Assembly (NCBI RefSeq): GCF_001625305.1
Contig: NW_017804076.1
Coordinates: 278,150 to 342,149, forward strand
From: Branchiostoma belcheri
Taxonomy: Eukaryota > Chordata > Leptocardii > Amphioxiformes > Branchiostomatidae
Reading direction: 5' to 3'
Length of the DNA stretch: 64,000 bases
The notes under the pieces are model-generated. The model had not been told where the DNA came from and ran no database searches. It was given only the letters and a program-made list of their open reading frames with translations. This document shows positions 1 through 13,200 of the stretch, piece by piece; the stretch's first letter is position 1, and the number at the start of each line of letters is the position of its first letter. The translations under genes and the position numbers were made by a program.

Positions 1-192
1 CTGTAGGTGAACCACAACTCATTGTAGGAGGAGGCTCCTCTCATACTCATTTACCACTTACGGTATGTCACTAAAGATATTGAAAAAAAGGAAAAGAAAA
101 AAATGAAAAACTTTCATGCCACAAATGTTTTAAAAAAGGTTTGATTTTTTTGCCAGTTTGTTTAAAACCAAGTGTCTAAAGTAAGGTAATAA

Positions 193-569
193 GGCCACAC
201 CAATTTAATTTGTTGGTTCTCGGATTCGCCTCTTCGTTTTTTTCTGATTTGCAAAAAAAAAAAAAATTTGATACTGGTCCTGAATCAACTGAAAAATGCT
301 CATATTTTGCCCCCAACAGTTGAGGAAAGTCCTTTTCTTCCTAGTTGTTACAGTTTTCCCATCTATAATTGCAGTGGTTTGATTAAAAGTTCAAAATTCA
401 ATGTTTAAATTTTAACCCAGCCTTTTGTGTTGACTTCATGGCTCATTCCGTAGCATTTAAGCCTATAATGGGATGCCTAGACCTGTTTTTATTTTTATTT
501 TTTTTTCGCCCTGTCGCTTCATATTTTTTCTAAAAAATCCGAGAACCAACAAATTAAATTGGTGTGGCC
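193..569. mobile_element. PIF/Harbinger-like MITE, copy 1
   Basis: A 377-bp element with about 34-bp terminal inverted repeats beginning GGCCACACCAATTTAATTTG. It is flanked on both sides by TAA, the TWA-type duplication of PIF/Harbinger. There is no coding capacity. It lies just past the COBL 3' end. Confidence 0.85.
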
Positions 570-1118
570 TAAGCTGGGCTTTGTCAACAGTCAACAGAGT
601 GAAGTTTACCACAAAATGTTTTAAAGATTTTGTTTGCTTGCATGCTGCAAGTCGTGATAAGTTGTCACCCAGAGCAATCAAAAATAAAAACATAACAAGA
701 CTCAGGTATAATAATAATCATAACCTCCTCCCAGAAGACTTGCAACTCTCCAAATTTTGTTCAGACATGCCTACTAACAGGTCTGATTCAGACTAGAAGA
801 TTCTACCTGGAAGACAACAGTACAGCAAAAAGGGGGATGGAATCTGAGAAAAGATAGCTTCTTTACTAGTCAGTCGACTGTAGACAACGTTGCTGAAATG
901 GAATGCTGAGCAAGGTAAATAGCTGCAAAGAAGAAACTCAAACTCATTAAACGAAGAGCAAACAGGAAAAATCCTGAAATAAAAGAAGTTTAGTCGACAT
1001 GTACAGAAACTCAACGTGGGTGCATGCTATGGCTCAGGAGTTGGGTCCACAGGAGAATCATGGGAACTGAGGCTGCCAGTCAGAGTATTGGGTGAGAGAG
1101 GATCATGGGAACTATCAG
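570..1118. other. COBL downstream region
   Basis: AT-rich DNA between the COBL stop and the MITE at 193-569. No coding exon or RNA gene seen. Confidence 0.5.
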
Positions 1119-1261
1119 CTAAGCCTCTTCTCCAGAGGTAGTTCTCATATATACTGGTTTTAATATGATTGGGTTGAAGACTTCGACGTCGTCAGGAAAG
1201 CTGCCGGTGCTTTCCGTGTCCGAGAGGTCGCTATAATCCTCGTCCCATTCGGTGAACCAGC
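1119..1261 (-). CDS. COBL: COBL exon 10: acidic C-terminal exon with stop
   Basis: After the acceptor ATTGCAG the exon encodes WFTEWDEDYSDLSDTESTGS and ends ...SGEEA with TAG at 1121-1119. The phase fits exon 9. A weaker donor, CCA|GTATAT, lies 30 bp before the stop and could splice to exons beyond the window, which is where WH2 domains would be expected. No convincing poly(A) signal was found downstream except AATAAA-like bases inside the MITE at 193-569. Confidence 0.7.
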
Positions 1262-4200
1262 CTGCAATGCATGAAGGGATTGAGGAATGAGCACCTGTCA
1301 GATTACCCATAATTCTCCTGGGTCCCCAAAACAACTAGAAGGGCAAGGTTAAAACAAAATATGGATGACATTAAGTTTATGAGTAGTTAGAATGTAAGCA
1401 GGAACAAAAGCAAAAGCCCAAACCGATATTGTGTACAGCATTAGAAAAAAAAGCAGGCTAGCAAGTCAAAGACAGACAACCAAACTATTTTCTGATACTC
1501 ATTATATAGTTTGTATAACTCCCTTTACTTCCTACACACTTCGTGTAAATGCTTTCCATAATACACGCCACATATAATAAGCTTCCATAATGTGATAAAC
1601 ACCACACTTCATAATTTAATATGAAAACTACACTGTTGCAAGTATGTGACATCCTAAAGATTCTACCAAGCACACAGCAATATGCACTTCCTATCAAGTT
1701 CCTTAGAAATCTCTTGCATTTCAAGAATTGTTTTCAACTTACCCAAAGCCATGTTTGGTACAAAAACAAATCATGCAATACATTTTCCATCACATTCTTC
1801 CATGCACAGAAGATGAAAACTTATAAGAAACTACTTAACTACTATAGCACTGCTGCACAGGTAACGTTACATGTATACAACAAGGGACATAGAAAAAAGA
1901 ACTAAGAAAGGACTAAGAACAATAGAATACAGTTTCTTCTTCTTCAGAAAGTTCTAAAAGAATGAGAGAAAAACACTTTTTGATAACTACAAAATGATTT
2001 GGTTTATCCCTTAAAAGTAGCAGAAAATAAATTTTCCTTGTATCTCCGTGCCAGTTTTTTTGTTGTGAAGAGCTAAAAAATTTGAAGGAGAATGTTCGAA
2101 TGATGTCTACTGCACAACAGTATATAAAAGAAATTAAACTTTCTTATTCAGCATTTCTGTGATCATCTTTCACCTTCGGCTTCAGGGCAACAATGACTCG
2201 TCATCAACAGCAGTAACAGCTGTAGTATGAATCAGAACCAGTAATTGTTTTCTGAAGGTGACAGACAGTGAGGGAAACGTCTGACATGATACAGTCTCTT
2301 GCCAACCTTGACTCAATTATTCCCAGATATACGACACAAGAGCTAGAACTTAGTAGAGTCAGACTTACTGGCAGCTGAAGATGCCTCTCCGTACTCTGAA
2401 GGAGGAGCCAACATGGCAACGGCTTCATCTTCCTCTTCCTCCTCCATCTTAACTTCCTCCTCTCGCGGGGATGGGGAGGGGGGCACGTCAGGAGGAGGGA
2501 TGTCGGGCGGCGGCGGGATGTCAAAGGTCGCAGGTCGGAATTCCAGGCTGAGGTCGCCTGGGGCAGCATAGCTCATGGGTCGAGGCGGCTTGGCCGGCAA
2601 AGTGTTGTATCCTGTGGTCAGGCAATGCATGTTAGAAAATATCACAACCATTTTCTATATGAAAACCTATGAAAGGACTATACAACACCAACACATAACT
2701 TCTTCAGCTGACCTTTCAAAAGAGATGAGGTAGCTTGTTCCAGTTATCTTGGTTTACAGAATGTTTTTCATCTACAATAGTTATAACTGTTACAACAACA
2801 CCATCAGAGTCAATGTACCAGAAAATTCAAAATTTCCCTGTTATTTTCATGTGCAATTATTAAGAATATGGGGCAATGTCCAATAGACGGAAACCCTTTT
2901 TCCTGTCCAAGCAATTTTAGGCTTTGATATGAACTCTTTAAGTCCCAACTCTCTTGTCCAGGAGCAGGGTTCTAGTTGCTGAACCAAAACATACTACCGT
3001 GGCACATGTAGTACAATTGCATCTTCGTTCCTAATAACTTGAAGTTCTCTCTTCTGCTTAACTACTACGTATACTGCTTGGTAGAATTAATAGCCAAGGC
3101 TTATAAACTGATAAGTATATGACCTCTGATGTTCATGTCATCCTGGTACAAGTCTCCATCCACCACCTCAGGGGACCTGGTCCCCGGGGGAGGGGGCGGG
3201 GCTCGTCGCTTGGATCTCGGCAGGGTCAGACTGTCACCTGTAGGGGGGACAAAAAGGCCTCTTAAACCTCATGTTGACGTTTGATGTCTAAAATAAAGCT
3301 ACAAACTGTATTTGTACATCTACATGTGAAAAATCACCATCATCATCAAACAGCCTCCAGTTTAATTCCGGACTTCCAGTTTAATTCCGGACTGGCCTCC
3401 CATATCTCAGCCACCTTACACCCTGATGGGCTAAAATTGCAAACTATAGGTAAAAATGATGTAAGAAATACGTAGCCACCATCGATTGCCCCCTGGGGAT
3501 TAATCTAAATTTGCAACATTATGCATAATTATGCATAATTATGCATAATTATGCATAAGGGTTTGAAGGTTATGCATAATTATGCATAATGGTCAAGAGT
3601 TATGCATAATGCTTCAAACAGTTATGCATAATTGTTCATAAGGCTTCCAAGGGTTATGCATAATTATGCATAACTGTTCTCAGGCTTATGCATAATTATG
3701 CATAACTGTTCTCAGGCTTATGCATAATTATGCATAACTGTTCTCAGGCTTATGCATAATTATGCATAATAGTTGGAATTTTCCAAGTTACGCTCTGTTT
3801 ACCATTGGTTTTGCTGTTATATCTGTTGTGTTGTGTTGACTGTAGTTTGTTTGTTTGTTTGTTTGTTTGTTTTAGGATCTCCATCAGTGTGAATTTCACA
3901 CTACTCCTGTCCGTAGTGAATAATCAGATAAGTACTAGTATTTGGACCATCGCACACCAGAGCATGCCCCTTCTCTTTTTCAAAAGGTGTGGTTTGTTAC
4001 AACACTACATGGACTCTTAGCTGGTGAGTTACACTGGCCAAAGGGTGGCCAAGGTTTAACTGGCCTTTCTTATTAGGTAGGTCAACTTCTCTCTGTTTGT
4101 AGACCCCGTTCACCTTCAAAAAGATGGATCCGGATTGACCACAGACCCCGATCGAAATTATTGAAATTCAGTCAATCCAGATCAGTTTTTGCAGTGTGAA

Positions 4201-7200
4201 CACTCAAATCCAGATTGATTTTCTCCCATCCCGATCCAAAAGTAATCCACCTCGAGGAGGTAGTTCAAGACACTTGCGGCGGGATCAGGCGTAACCGCGA
4301 GTGTGAACACAAAATGGATTGGCTTCCGATGCCTGGTGTGATGCAAAGTACCACAAAAATAACCGATCAGCCTATAATATCATTAGACATGGACCTTGTA
4401 AGATGCTGAGAATACATTGCCAATCAAGTATGAATAGAAAACACGCAGTTACATGTTTTCCCCCAAGTTACTAACTTTACGCTCGAAAGTTGAATGGCGA
4501 GTGGGATCACAGTCTTTTTAGTGAATGTTACAACCCACAAAATATCAGCCTTCACGCAACGGGAGCTAAATCCTGGCCACTCAAACATGTTCACAGAGGA
4601 AATCAGTCCTATCTGGCAAAATAGATCCTAAAAGGATATAATTTGTTGAAACTGTCACAGATGGCCTAATATAAGCTACTTCTAATACTGCCCTAACGTT
4701 AAACTGTTACATCAGATGTATTCGTTTTCTTCTGTCGTTGGTCTATATTTCTGCCTAGATTCCACGTTGTATAAACTTTTTGAGTTCCTTCTTAAGCAAA
4801 ATTTCTGGCGCAGTTGCAGCGGTTCTGGCGTGGTCAAGATGATGGGCAATCTGCATTTGAAATGCGGTGACTTGAAACACACAAAAAAGGCAATTTAACT
4901 GCAAATCTAAGTGTTAGCAACAAGGATGTAGTGTTTGCCCACACAGCTGAGCAGCATATACATATTGTATAGTCAAATTTTTATAATGGAGCATTGGGTT
5001 TTTCTCTGCTGCATAGAAGTTTACCCTTACAGTCATGTTACGAGAAGTTTCTAAACGGGAACAAACTATGCGGCTGCAGATGTCTTACTGAGGGACGACT
5101 GTACTGTGTGTGCAAGATGTTGGTTAGCTTGAGGAATGAATCCCCTTCAATTTATACCTCTAGATCTGGGAGGAGGTTTGAAACTTTTTACTGAGCACAA
5201 TGCTACTAAAATTGGCTCACTTTGCATATTGATTCTGACAAGAGTTATCCTACAGGTATGAAGTGGCACAGGGAACAATTTTCCTGCAGCCTTTTTGTAG
5301 TGCCCATTCATGCTCTCCATGTTATGAAGGACAATCTTCCCTTCCCCCTGTGCAGTGCTGAAAGCGTTTACCATCATCCAACATGGTAGTCATTTTTGAA
5401 TTACATTGATTCTGGTAGTTTGGTACAAAGTTTCCAATAGTTGTCAGAGAGTAGATTCTATTTTATTCAACTGGAAGAAGTGAAAATTTCATGTGCATTG
5501 TATATGCCTCAAGAAAGGCTTCACATGTCTTAATTACACGCTGGATTAGCCAGCTAATCCTTGGGAGACCCTCACACTCACAGTGCAGTTGGGTGGACTC
5601 TGGTACAAATGTAGGCCCTCTGGTCAGGGGATAAATCATTTAGCAACACCAGAAGCCAGACACATGCTGTTTGGGGACCACCTCTATTTATTCTTAGGAG
5701 GTCTCCTGATACCTCCTTATCTAGGGCAGATGAGGCCATGACAAGCAAGCCCACAATTTTCTACCACAGTTGCTTCTTGGAGATCATGTTACAAGCCAAC
5801 CCTAGCATGCTAACCAGTAGTAGGCATTTTGTTGGTCTACTAAAAAGGTTACGAAAAATTGCAGAACTTTTGAAACTTAAAAAATCACTAGTGGATGGGT
5901 TATAGTATTGAAAACTAAACTTGTAAGTAATATTTTCATAATTTACCAAGGATATACATTTTGTAATGTCCTTCTTAAAGCATAGTCTTGATGTCAGACT
6001 GTTTCCAGTATTTTAAACACATTGTCTAGTATACAGTCAAACTTGTAAAAGTGACCACCTCTCCGTGAATAGTTTCATCAGGTTAGTAAGTCACTGAGTA
6101 GAGAGAGACTCTCTTTACACAAGTCTTTTATTCAACATTTCGGTGACTGTCTCTCACCTTGGCAACCGTGGACCTGTTCTCTGTCTTCTGGGCCATCTGG
6201 TCATAATGACAGCTTTTTCTCATTCCCAAATTTTACGGCATACATGTATGTTGTAAGACAACCACTTGTCCAATGCCACCACGACTGGCACTATATTTGA
6301 GGATGCACATCATGGCTCAACCTCTGCATATGACGACCATGCCATTTTCAAATGTGGCAGAAAACGTTTTTTGATGATAGCTAGCAAGAAGTCTTGATGG
6401 AAGCGGCCAGTTTGCCATTGATTAGACAGCATGGCCATCTTTGTGCAATACAAAATCAGGTACCAGCTGGGTCACTTTGGGTCAGCAGTCTAGAGTAGAG
6501 TAGAGTATTGTAAACTGGGTGGGAATTTTGCTGAGGTTTTCTTGGCTTTCACATATCTCCTCGTCCTTGCCATACTTTTTGTATAAGAAGACCACTTTTC
6601 CTTGGTCCCGAGTGCTCGAAAAGTTACAGCTGTTACAGTATGTACCTGTACATGTACAAACGTAGGTCAGCTCTTCTGCCCCATGTCCAACAAGGGGCAA
6701 TTGTACATTTTGTAATGCACACACATACTGGCCAGGCACATGTAAGATAACTACATGTATAATTTTTATGTAACTGTAAGGCAGATTTGGTTCCTCAGGA
6801 ATAAGGCAGTAATATGCTGGATTCCTCCCTTGCTTGTTTACTGAAGCACTCCACCCTGGCAGCTAGGGTAACACAAGTGTAATCCTCTTCCTCTGACTTC
6901 TAGCAGTAGAGGTCGTCACACCAAATTAACACTCAAGTCAATGATTGGCCAGGAGTTTCCCCACTGGACATCCATGTGTGGAGAGAAACTAGGTCACCAC
7001 AGGTCACCCCTATCTCCTTACACATCCCTAGGCTGGCCTGTGTGTCAGAGCTGCCCAGGCAGTGTCTGTAACACTAACTTCTTTAGTCACCTTGTGAGTC
7101 ATTCAAATTCCACCAACAATTTCAACTTTGTGGGTAACTTCACATGGATCATTTGAACAAGGAGGTTAACATTAGAAGGTTCATCTTTAACCTCCTTATT

Positions 7201-10200
7201 TAGGCCACTGCAAGTAATTTCTATAAACCCTCATCAACATATGTATATACATATCATTGACATTGACATTAGACATTGGTGGTGGTGTCAGACAGCCGAT
7301 ACTAGAATAAAGAAAGCCCCTCTTTTCACTGATCCTAACCACCAGGTCAATATTACTGACTGCCCAACATAGTCACTCTAGAGTTCCTCTTTAGACGGTG
7401 TGGTTCCCTAGCCTGGGTGCCAAACCCATAGCACACTGGACACAATATATCTCAGTGAGCCAGTTGTGCTTGCCTTCCAGTGTGTTCAGTGAATTCTCCA
7501 AGCAGATGTTAGGCTACAAAATTGTGATGTTTTCTAGCTGGGTGAGATGCCTGTATCCAGTGTCTAAAAAAAGTAACTTTTCAAGCATTTGTTGGCCTAG
7601 AAAATTGGCCTCCCTCTAACTCATTTCTAGAAGTTTCCAAAGTGTGGGAGGCCTGGATAAAAGAAATGAAAGGCCACAGGAAAAATTGCTTTCCTTTGAT
7701 GAGATTATTACTATTAGAATTGAAGTCAGTCTGCTGCATGTTGGGTAGCCTCAGCCTGTGCACACAGGATAACTTTCAGCCTAATGTGCTGTGTGTCTGA
7801 CATCCAGGCCAGCTTTTGGTGCTGTCACTATTCTTTACAGTAAGTTTATTTCAGCAGATTCACAGAAAATTAGACAGAGGCTGGGATTGATATACATTTT
7901 GACATCAATGTTGTCATAAAGTGATGAATAGAAATTCTTCAAGATGCAATTCAATAACTCAGAATTTCAGTTTCCTCTGCAATTTCTATTAGTATGAAAC
8001 AAACTGATGAGGTGTGACTTCACGAACCATGCTCACTGAGATACTTTGTCTAGCCTGGGTGCCAAACCCATAGCACACTGGACACAAATAAAGTACCTCA
8101 TTGAGATACTTTGTGTCCAGTGTGCTATGGGTCTGGCAAACAGGCTATACTATGTCCAGTATGCTATCGGTTTGGCACCCAGGCTACACGAAAGCTGGTT
8201 CACTGGGATAACCAAAAGGTCAGACTATCCTTGGAACAACAAAGACCTCACTGGTGTTCAGTCCCAGTGGGATGTCTCAGCACACTCACTCAGGGCTGGC
8301 ATGGCTGGGGTTAGGCTGAGGTCACAGAAAAGAAAGGTGCCATATCATATGTCATTGAGTCTCCATGTTCTCAATGTCAGGCAATCTGTTCTGGTACAGG
8401 GAACTGGGAAGAGTACAACTATAGTTCACCCTTTAAAGAGGGGCCTGGCAAGGGGAGGGGGGGGGTCCGGACAACGCTCTACGCTGAATTCGGAAACCCT
8501 CGATTACGCTTTACGATAACTTCCAAATGGCTACAACGCATTACGTAGAACTAAAACGGCGAATACGCTATACGTAGGAGTAAAACGGACAATTACGCTC
8601 TACGGAAAAGGGCTTACGGGCCTCCTTTAACTTATTATAGGACCTACATTATAAGGCAAGTTGGGTTTAAAATTGCAGAGATGGGAGGTCAGTCCCAAAT
8701 TATACTGGAGAGTGTTTCCTGCACACTAGAGCAAGCTGGAAGATTTGATGGCTATGCCAAATTTTGTACAAAAGGGGGTTCTAGGAATACCAGACGAGTA
8801 TATTGAGAATGTGTTCACTTAAAAAACAACTTCAAAACAGTCAGGTTTTTTTTTTATTACTTGTATGTCTTTCCACGTTTGTCTTTCTACATTTCCTGTT
8901 CAGAACAACATGCCCCCAAGGAAATTACACGACAGCCCCCCCCTCAGTTAGCACTTAAACTCTGGGAAGGAAATAGTGTTCTGTTGTACACAGTACAGGA
9001 ACTTTAATCTGCAACTAAATGTTGCAGTGTGTTATATCATTGTTGGATATTAGAGCCTCGCCTTATAATTAGTAACATAATGCTACAGTACAAGCAACAT
9101 TCCAGTCAAAGGTTTTGGAAATAAAATGCTGGCTCAGAGATCCAGCCCCCAGGGAGCACTGTTTGTTTAAGAGGATAGCCATTTCACAGCCATGAGACTT
9201 CCAGCTATAATAGATATGGATACTAGACTAACACGCTCTATGATATGGCAAATCAGATTTGAAAGGAAGGGTTGGTGAAATTGTAGCCTCCACATCTGAC
9301 CAGTGTTATGACATACATTACATGTAACATTACTACACTGATTGTTACCAAGGATAGCAAGTGGTCATAACCAAGCAATGACAAAAAAAAGCATGTCTCA
9401 GAAATAAGCTATTTGAGCTGTGAACCATCCCGAGGCGGGCCTAGTCATTTGAAGGGGAAACACACTTCTCCATACAAGTACAGGTACATGTAGGGAAGGC
9501 CCTGTGTGCTTAACACAAAATGCGGGATATGGCAGAGCTTTTACTGTATTAGCATTAGAAGAATGTGGAGACTTCTGAGTCACTCTGCTATTTTCATTGA
9601 CAACCCAAGGTGTTCTTCAGAGTTCTATCTCAGCCAGAGGGCAGAGCCTGCATGGGAGGCTTTGATACAAATCAATCTGTCATGCCCTGTTACCAATTAA
9701 TCCTTAAGTAAATACATGAAACAGCTTCTGGTTTTTCATGCTGCTTAGCTGCTGCCTATCAGGAAACACACTTCTCCATTCAACTTCAAGTACAGGAAGG
9801 CCTGGCCCTCTGTGAAAAGGTGGGATTATTGGCAGAGTTTGGCATTTAGCATTTAGCAGAATGTGGAGATATGACTATGGAGAAATTTTTTTCCCTTATC
9901 AATAGCTTCTACATGTGTGTACATGTAAGGTATAATTTCTGAACCCTTACATACAGAGCTCTGATGGAACTGGTGTTTCATACCATACATGTAGATGACT
10001 ATTGTTCCTATTGGGTTCTAACTGCACAAGCTAAACTTGGTACAAGACTGCCATGCAAGTTGCAATAAAGTCAAAGTTATCGAAGGCTTTTTCAACTGTG
10101 TTAGGTTAACATAAAATTCCCTTTCAAACCTCTGTCACATAGTCGAAATACAAGGGAAACACAGGGGAAACACTCTGGACAGAAGAGGGTAAGTTTCCTC

Positions 10201-13200
10201 TGTGTGTCCTCTCCTTTTTCCCTCTTCAGAGGGTCCCTAATGTTTGTTTTAGAGGAGGTATAGTGGAAGTGTTTCCAGTGTGTTTCCTTCTCGCCAATTA
10301 GAGACTGTGTTTCCAGTGTGTTTCCTCTGTGTGTCCTGGTAATTAATCACTTCCAGGAGCAGAGCCCTGCAAAGCTGAAGGACAGCAGGCTCCTGCCTTA
10401 TCCCTGGGGCTTGTTATGGGTGAAAAATCAATTATCCATGCACTGCCAAGGCATAGACAGAACAGTGAAGGAATGTATAGTGGTGCCATGACAGACCACC
10501 TTACCATGTGGTCACACAAGTCACATGATACAGACTATCATTTTTGTCCCTTACTGTGTGTTCTAAGGAACTAGAAGGACCAATTCTCTTTCAAGGCAAT
10601 GCATACCCATCCAGATACAGGTTTAGAAACACTGGTGATAGAACACAGTTACAAATGTACTTGATTTATGAATGATGGATAGAAATTCTGCCCCTTGTAC
10701 TCCTTGTATATATATATATATAACTACAGGCAAAAATTTGGAACAATGAAGACATTGTTTCATTTTGTATATATGTAGGCGAGGGGCTGGAGTCTGTCTG
10801 ATATTGCAACACAATTTCTGAAAATATAACAGGTGTAAAAGGGGAACGAACAACCGGTACCTCAGACTGTAGACAGTTTTAGGTCAGTCAGGGCAGCTTA
10901 GGGGCCTTTGGAGGTCAAGCTGTCAAATGTTGCAGGGAAGTAATTAACACTGGTCACTGGCTATGCCTGATTTTCTGCTCCAGTCAGAATCCTGTGACAG
11001 CTCCTTGTGTTTCCATGGGCGGAGAAGTTGGTAATGGATTATCTATATGTTTCCTGTGTGTTTCCTTCTGTCCAACAATGGAAACATAGGGGAAACACAT
11101 TCTAGTGTGTTTCCACTGTACGACATAGGTTTGCGAGTGATTACAGTCTTCATGAATGGTGGTACTCACATGTTAGAGACAACCATAAAAGTCTCTCCAT
11201 GTTTGTTGGTTGTACAACAAAGACCTGATCTTACTGTAACACATGGGCAAAAACCTGATACGAAAACTGTGTGCTCAAGTGAGCATACAAAAACTGGGCA
11301 TGTTGGATTATTGTCAAAAATCTAAATCAATTAAAAGTTCTCCCAAAATGGACGTGCAGGTTACATTTGTGGACCTCACGTGTGCCTTTAATACAATAGG
11401 CCATGGCGGTCTCCTCCACAGTTTGTCATGCGTAGGGATAAGACACGACTTATGGCGGCGTCTGAACAGTTACCTGAGCAAAAATATTGTGTTCAATGCG
11501 AGAATTGGGGAATGAGCATCTCTGCAGCTAAAGCCATTCTTGCAGGCACACCTCAGGGGGGAATTCTGTTACCAACAGGCAACACCCTTCATCATAGCGA
11601 TTAACAACCTAGACTCTGGGATCCCGCCCAATGTCACACCTGTGAAATATTCCTGATGGCATCTTTACCACATGTTAGAGACAACTGGTGTGTTACGCCA
11701 AAAGGCGGTTATACCGGCTATACAGATACAGATACCAGGACAAATGCAAACTATTTAAGTCTCACTGGACAGTGTTGACTCATGGGCAAATTCATATTTT
11801 TGAATGAAGGCGAATGCAAATAAGGACCAGGTGACATGGTCATCAGTTGCCGTCAAAATTCAGTTATACCCCCACCACTTACATTTTGTACCTTAAGGGG
11901 CGAAACCGTTGAGAGGGTCTCTTTATAAGCTCCTTGGAGTAGTCGTCAGATTTACACAATGTCATACTATTAGGTAAAAGTTGATGTACAGTTTTCGTGC
12001 ACTTTTGTACTGCATGTACAGAGTTTCCATACTGTCAGGTTTTTGCCCATATGTAAATTGGGACTTTTGTGGACGGTCAGACGGCTTAAGCTTCCTGCTA
12101 CGTAACGGGACTGAGGATGAGGAGAAAACAGGGTCTTTGAGCTGTTGCAGCTGCAAACATGGCTGGCACAATCTAACTTTGCAAGCATAACAATGATATG
12201 ACAGCAAAACCACGGTGTAACTTGGAAAATCCCATGTGTATTATTACGCACTAAGAACTATCATGCATATTTATGCATAACCCTAAAAACACTTATGCAT
12301 AATTATGCATAATTATGCATAACCCTGAGAACAGTTATGCATAATTATGCATAACCCTAGCAAGCCTTATGAACAATTATGCATAACTGTTTGAAGAATT
12401 ATGCATAACCCTTGACCATTATGCATAATTATGCATAACCTTCAAAACCTTATGCATAATTATGCATAATTATGCATAATTATGCATAATGTTGCAAATT
12501 TAGATTATTCCCCAGGGGGCAATCGATGGTGGCTACGTATTTCTTACATCATTTTTACCTATAGTTTGCAATTTTAGCCCATCAGGGTGTAAGGTGGCTG
12601 AGATATGGGAGGCCAGTCCGGAATTAAACTGGAAGTCCGGAATTAAACTGGAGGCTGTTATCACCATTCCAGACTTCCAGTGCAAAATTATGTAACACTA
12701 ATGGAGATTATAATAAAACAAACAAACAAAATTGCACTTTGTTACAGGCAGACTAAGAAAGATCTTAAAAGTAAATGTGAGGAAAGAATGTGTTCAAGAA
12801 AGTTGACAGAAATAAAAACAGAGCAGCAAAGAAAAAAAAATACTAGATGAGCTCTTGACCTACAAAAGTTAAATTCTGTAACAGTTCATTACTTATTTTA
12901 TAACAGAGGAAATTAACAGCTATGTTCCCAGTAATCTTCTACCTGAATTGAACTCAATGCTGGCCTCTGCACCAGGAGATGATGCCTGACTGTCTGCTCC
13001 GTGGATAGTTTCCCTGGTTGGGCTGGCCTCTGCGGCACGATAAGGTGCCTCCATAGCTGCAGTCTGGGGCGGCCTTGGCGCAGGCTTCCTCCTGTTTCTC
13101 TCCAACGTGGTGTCTCCTCCCGCGTACGAATGTCTCCAGTCCGCACCAGGCTTCGACGCTCCAGGGGGTGGGGGAGGGGGTCTCTTCTTCCTCCTCTCCA

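Larger units (their letters stand above)
3238..12942. other. COBL intron 7, repeat-rich
   Basis: It holds the two inverted arms, the TTAA-type MITE at 8437, the TAGCCTGG copies near 7.4 and 8.1 kb, the duplication at 9456-9870, a cluster of GTGTTTCC/GGAAACAC (10140-11130) and the decayed RT. At 4104-4310 inverted GTTCAC/GTGTGAAC motifs hint at one more eroded element. No exons seen. Confidence 0.6.

Noticed and set aside
3515-3770. Regular repeat-spacer pattern that resembles a CRISPR array
   Set aside because: The repeats are short AT palindromes with spacers of 0-20 bases, the host is an animal, and an inverted copy exists. It is a transposon-like repeat.
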